This document shows, one piece after another, positions 61,050 to 64,000 of a DNA stretch of 64,000 nucleotides (position 1 is its first letter; every line of letters begins with the position of its first letter). The notes beneath the pieces were generated by a model. That model was given only the letters and a program-made list of their open reading frames with translations, was not told the DNA's origin and searched no databases. This DNA is from Bradyrhizobium cajani (lineage in GTDB: Bacteria > Pseudomonadota > Alphaproteobacteria > Rhizobiales > Xanthobacteraceae): assembly GCF_009759665.1 (NCBI RefSeq), contig NZ_WQNE01000002.1:1-64000 (forward strand). Direction: 5' to 3'. Both the position numbers and the translations under genes were made by a program.

Positions 61050-62243
61050 ATGACCTGCGCGAATCCCGCATCTCCCGCACGCCACAACACAGCGCGGAGA
61101 CATATCGGGCAGGCGCTGGCCGCCGCAGCGGCCGTGGTCGCGCTCGCCGGCTGCGAGGACAAGAACACCTTCGTGGCGCCACCGCCGCCGAAGGTGGAGG
61201 TGGCGCCGCCCGTACAGCGACCGGTGACGCGCTATGTCGAGGCGACCGGCAACACCGCGCCGATCAAGAGCGTCGATCTCGTCGCGCGCGTGCAGGGTTT
61301 TCTGCAATCGATCGACTATCAGGATGGCACCTTCGTCAAGCAGGGCACCCAGCTGTTCACGATCGAGCCGGAGACCTACAAGCTTAAGGTCGAGCAGGCG
61401 AAGGCCGCGGAGGTCGGCGCGCAGGCCACGGTCAAGCAGGCCGAAGCCGACTACAAGCGGCAGGTCGAGCTCGTGCAGCGCCAGGCGGTCTCGCAGTCCA
61501 CCCTCGACACCTCGACATCGACCCGCGACAACGCCCAGGCCAGTCTCCAGCAGGCCCAGGTCAATACCAGGCTCGCGGAGGTCAATTACGGCTACACCAA
61601 GGTCAGCGCGCCGTTCGACGGCATCGTCAGCGCGCACATGGTCTCGATCGGCGAGCTCGTCGGCGTCTCCTCCCCGACCCAGCTCGCAACCATCGTCGCG
61701 ATGGACCCGATCTGGGTGAACTTCACGGTCAACGAGCAGGATGTCCTGCGCATTCGCGCCGAAGCGGCCCGCCGCGGGCTGACCGTCACCGACCTCAAAC
61801 AATTGCCGATCCAGGTGGGCCTCCAGACCGAGACCGGCTATCCGCATGAGGGCCACCTCGACTACGTCTCGCCGACCCTCAATACATCGACGGGCACGCT
61901 CGCGGTGCGCGGCGTCGTGCCCAACGACAAGCGGGTGCTGCTGCCCGGCTATTTCGTCCGCGTCCGCGTGCCCTTCACCCAGGAGAAGGACGCCCTCCTC
62001 GTCCCCGACACCGCGCTCGGCAGCGATCAGGGCGGCCGCTATCTCCTCGTGGCCAACGGTGACAACATCGTCGAACAGCGCAAGGTGCAGATCGGCCCGA
62101 CCGACAACGGCCTGCGCGTGATCGAAAGCGGCCTGAAGCCGGACGACCGCGTCGTGATCGCAGGGCTGCTGCGCGTGATCCCGGGCCAGAAGATCGACCC
62201 GCAGGTGACGAAGATCGGCCAGCCGCAGGCGTCTGCCAAGTAG
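61050..62243 (+). CDS. RND efflux periplasmic adaptor subunit (membrane fusion protein)
   Basis: The 397-residue lipoprotein has a signal and lipobox (AAAVVALAGC, acylation at the Cys after LAG). The MFP plan follows: VARVQGFLQSIDYQDGTFVK (lipoyl-like), a coiled-coil hairpin (VEQAKAAEVGAQATVKQAEA), then KVSAPFDGIVSAHMVSIGEL and the beta-barrel region with YVSPTLNTSTGTLAVRGVVP. It couples the inner-membrane pump to an outer-membrane channel. ATG 61050 has a GGGGG-type site; an upstream ATG at 60912 would add about 46 unlikely residues. The pump gene begins 11 bases after its stop. Confidence 0.94.
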   Translation: MTCANPASPARHNTARRHIGQALAAAAAVVALAGCEDKNTFVAPPPPKVEVAPPVQRPVTRYVEATGNTAPIKSVDLVARVQGFLQSIDYQDGTFVKQGTQLFTIEPETYKLKVEQAKAAEVGAQATVKQAEADYKRQVELVQRQAVSQSTLDTSTSTRDNAQASLQQAQVNTRLAEVNYGYTKVSAPFDGIVSAHMVSIGELVGVSSPTQLATIVAMDPIWVNFTVNEQDVLRIRAEAARRGLTVTDLKQLPIQVGLQTETGYPHEGHLDYVSPTLNTSTGTLAVRGVVPNDKRVLLPGYFVRVRVPFTQEKDALLVPDTALGSDQGGRYLLVANGDNIVEQRKVQIGPTDNGLRVIESGLKPDDRVVIAGLLRVIPGQKIDPQVTKIGQPQASAK

Positions 62244-62254
62244 GAGCGCCGGCC

Positions 62255-64000
62255 ATGATCTCAAAGTTCTTCATCGAGCGGCCGGTCCTCTCGAACGTCA
62301 TCGCGCTCCTGATGATCCTGATCGGCGGTGTGGCGCTGTTCAACCTCGCGGTCGCGCAATATCCGGACGTGGTGCCGCCGACGGTGCAGGTCACCACGCG
62401 CTATCCCGGCGCCAGCGCCAAGACCGTGATCGACACCGTTGCGCTGCCGATCGAGCAGCAGGTCAACGGCGTCGAGGACATGCTCTACATGCAGTCCTAC
62501 AGCGGCTCCGACGGCACCTATACGTTGACGGTGACCTTCAAGATCGGCACCGACCTCAACTTCGCGCAGGTGCTGGTGCAGAACCGCGTCTCCAGCGCGC
62601 TGGCGCAACTGCCTCAGGCCGTGCAGAACCAGGGCGTCACCGTGCAGAAGCGGTCGACCTCGATCCTCCTGTTCGTGACGCTGACCTCACCGGACTCCAG
62701 GTACGACAGCCTTTACCTGAGCAACTACGCCACCATCAACATCCGCGACGAGCTCTCGCGCCTGCCCGGCGTCGGCAACGTCACCGTGTTCGGTGCCGGC
62801 CAGTATTCGATGCGGGTCTGGCTCGATCCGAACAAGCTGCAAGTGCGTGGCCTCGTGCCGCAGGACGTCATCAACGCGATCCAGCAGCAGAGCCAGCAGG
62901 TCTCGGCTGGCCAGGTCGGCGCGCCGCCGACGCCGCCGGGACAGGCGTTCCAGTACACGCTCAACGTCAACGGAAGGCTCGACGACACCACCCAGTTCGA
63001 GGACATCATCGTCAAATCGGGTACCAGCGGCGACGTCACGCGGGTGCGCGACGTCGGCTGGGTTGAGCTCGGAGCGCAGACCTACAGCCAGATCTTCTCG
63101 CTCAACAAGCAGCCGGCCACCGGCATCGGCGTATTCCAGTCGCCCGGCGCCAACGCGCTCCAGGTCGAGCAGGCCGTCGAGAAGAAGATGGCGGAGCTGG
63201 CCAAGCGCTTCCCCGAGGGCATCAGGTACGACACGCCGTTCGACACCACCAAGTTCGTGGAAGCCTCGGTGCACGAGGTCTACATGACGCTGATCGAGGC
63301 CGGCCTGCTGGTGCTGGTCGTGATCTTTGTTTTCCTGCAGGACTGGCGCGCGATGCTGGTGCCGGCAACGACCGTGCCGGTGACCATCATCGGCGCGTTC
63401 GCGGCGATGGCGGCACTCGGCTTCACCATCAACATGTCGACGCTGTTCGCGATCGTGCTCGCGATCGGCATCGTCGTCGACGACGCCATTGTCGTGGTCG
63501 AAGGCGCGGCCCACAACATCGAGCAGGGCATGAACGGCCACGACGCCGCGATCAGGGCGATGGACCAGCTGTTCGCGCCGATCGTCGGCATCACCCTAGT
63601 GCTGATCTCGGTGTTCCTGCCGGCATCGTTCCTTGCAGGACTCACGGGCCGCATCTATTCGCAATTCGCGCTGGTGATCGCGGCGACCGCGCTTCTCTCC
63701 GCCATCAACGCGGCGACGCTGAAGCCGACGCAATGCGCGCTCTGGCTGCGGCCGGCGGTGCCGCCGGAGCAGCGCAACTTCTTCTATCGCGGCTTCAACG
63801 CCGTCTATAACCGGCTCGAACGCGGCTACGCGCGGCTGATCGGCTTCCTGGTCAGGCACGCCACGGTTTCGGTCGCGGTCGCGCTGGTGCTGATCGGGAT
63901 CGGCGGCTACGGCCTGTCGCGGGTGCCGACCGGCTTCCTGCCGATCGAGGACCAGGGCTATCTGATCGCCGCGGTGCAGCTGCCCGACGGCGCCGCGCTG
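62255..64000 (+). CDS. RND multidrug efflux permease (HAE1 family), 3'-truncated by window edge
   Basis: The frame from ATG 62255 runs to base 64000 without a stop, giving about 582 residues of a protein normally over 1000. It begins MISKFFIERPVLSNVIALLM and has the AcrB-type porter region (PTVQVTTRYPGASAKTVIDT). The GIVVDDAIVVVE motif in the fourth helix carries the proton-relay Asp pair. The pump exports drugs or other hydrophobic compounds with the adaptor encoded 11 bases upstream. GGAGCGCCGGCC precedes the ATG. Confidence 0.95.
   Translation, partial: MISKFFIERPVLSNVIALLMILIGGVALFNLAVAQYPDVVPPTVQVTTRYPGASAKTVIDTVALPIEQQVNGVEDMLYMQSYSGSDGTYTLTVTFKIGTDLNFAQVLVQNRVSSALAQLPQAVQNQGVTVQKRSTSILLFVTLTSPDSRYDSLYLSNYATINIRDELSRLPGVGNVTVFGAGQYSMRVWLDPNKLQVRGLVPQDVINAIQQQSQQVSAGQVGAPPTPPGQAFQYTLNVNGRLDDTTQFEDIIVKSGTSGDVTRVRDVGWVELGAQTYSQIFSLNKQPATGIGVFQSPGANALQVEQAVEKKMAELAKRFPEGIRYDTPFDTTKFVEASVHEVYMTLIEAGLLVLVVIFVFLQDWRAMLVPATTVPVTIIGAFAAMAALGFTINMSTLFAIVLAIGIVVDDAIVVVEGAAHNIEQGMNGHDAAIRAMDQLFAPIVGITLVLISVFLPASFLAGLTGRIYSQFALVIAATALLSAINAATLKPTQCALWLRPAVPPEQRNFFYRGFNAVYNRLERGYARLIGFLVRHATVSVAVALVLIGIGGYGLSRVPTGFLPIEDQGYLIAAVQLPDGAAL

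Overview
The window is 64 kb of GC-rich chromosome, most probably from an alphaproteobacterium of the Bradyrhizobium/Rhodopseudomonas group. This is inferred from three things. There is an Irr-type iron control element in front of a bacterioferritin gene and a perfect FixK/FNR box. The gene content is typical (intracellular PHB depolymerase, a SAM-cyclase-STAND protein, DUF2277, EttA, several glutathione S-transferases). There are many copies of palindromic intergenic repeats of the kind that crowd these genomes. No rRNA, tRNA, CRISPR array, insertion sequence or prophage was seen. Most of the window is ordinary chromosomal backbone, with one lower-confidence atypical patch at about 39.7-40.9 kb.

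Layout. 0-6.7 kb: the 3' part of a mismatch-specific uracil/thymine DNA glycosylase, a VOC-fold protein, two GST-fold proteins, a RidA protein, two small paralogous exported proteins, a DnaJ-domain protein and an SDR. 6.8-8.9 kb: a cluster of small genes comprising a stand-alone Fis-type helix-turn-helix protein, two two-helix membrane proteins and a cytosolic-looking collagen-like protein. It carries a perfect FixK box and an inverted pair of ~101-bp repeats. 9-13.8 kb: an alpha/beta hydrolase, a PNPOx-fold protein, the bacterioferritin/ferredoxin pair (bfd, bfr) with its iron control element, and two glycine-zipper paralogues. 13.9-21.8 kb: cell-wall and translation genes (MltB-type transglycosylase, EttA, L,D-transpeptidase) with a 2-hydroxyacid dehydrogenase and an epimerase. 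22-27.4 kb: two rhodanese-fold proteins, a vWA/MoxR pair split across divergent strands, a repeat-dense spacer and an outer-membrane barrel. 27.7-36.4 kb: metabolic genes (GMC oxidoreductase, GNAT, SMP-30 lactonase, AraC/GyrI regulator, enolase-superfamily enzyme, GST, PHB depolymerase).

36.4-40.9 kb: a 1109-residue SAM-cyclase-STAND protein followed by a gene-poor patch holding one membrane protein. 40.9-49.7 kb: the best-defined functional unit. It is a six-gene run encoding a Tat-exported solute-binding protein, two permeases, a DadA-like FAD oxidoreductase, a GhrA-like 2-ketoacid reductase and a double ATPase, with a divergent XRE-cupin regulator. The intergenic region carries an AT-rich 20-bp palindrome. 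The set looks like import and oxidation of a peptide-, opine- or D-amino-acid-like compound. 49.9-57.3 kb: a hybrid histidine kinase, an AraC regulator divergent from a cupin and a flavin monooxygenase, a secreted protein of unknown function, and an epimerase. 57.3-64 kb: a phosphoesterase/di-haem peroxidase gene pair, a truncated solute-binding-protein remnant, and an RND efflux adaptor and pump that runs off the end.

The most unusual signal is the behaviour of one repeat family (GAGCATGATC...GATCATGCTC). All four copies recognised here lie at, or overlap, the stop codon of a gene.
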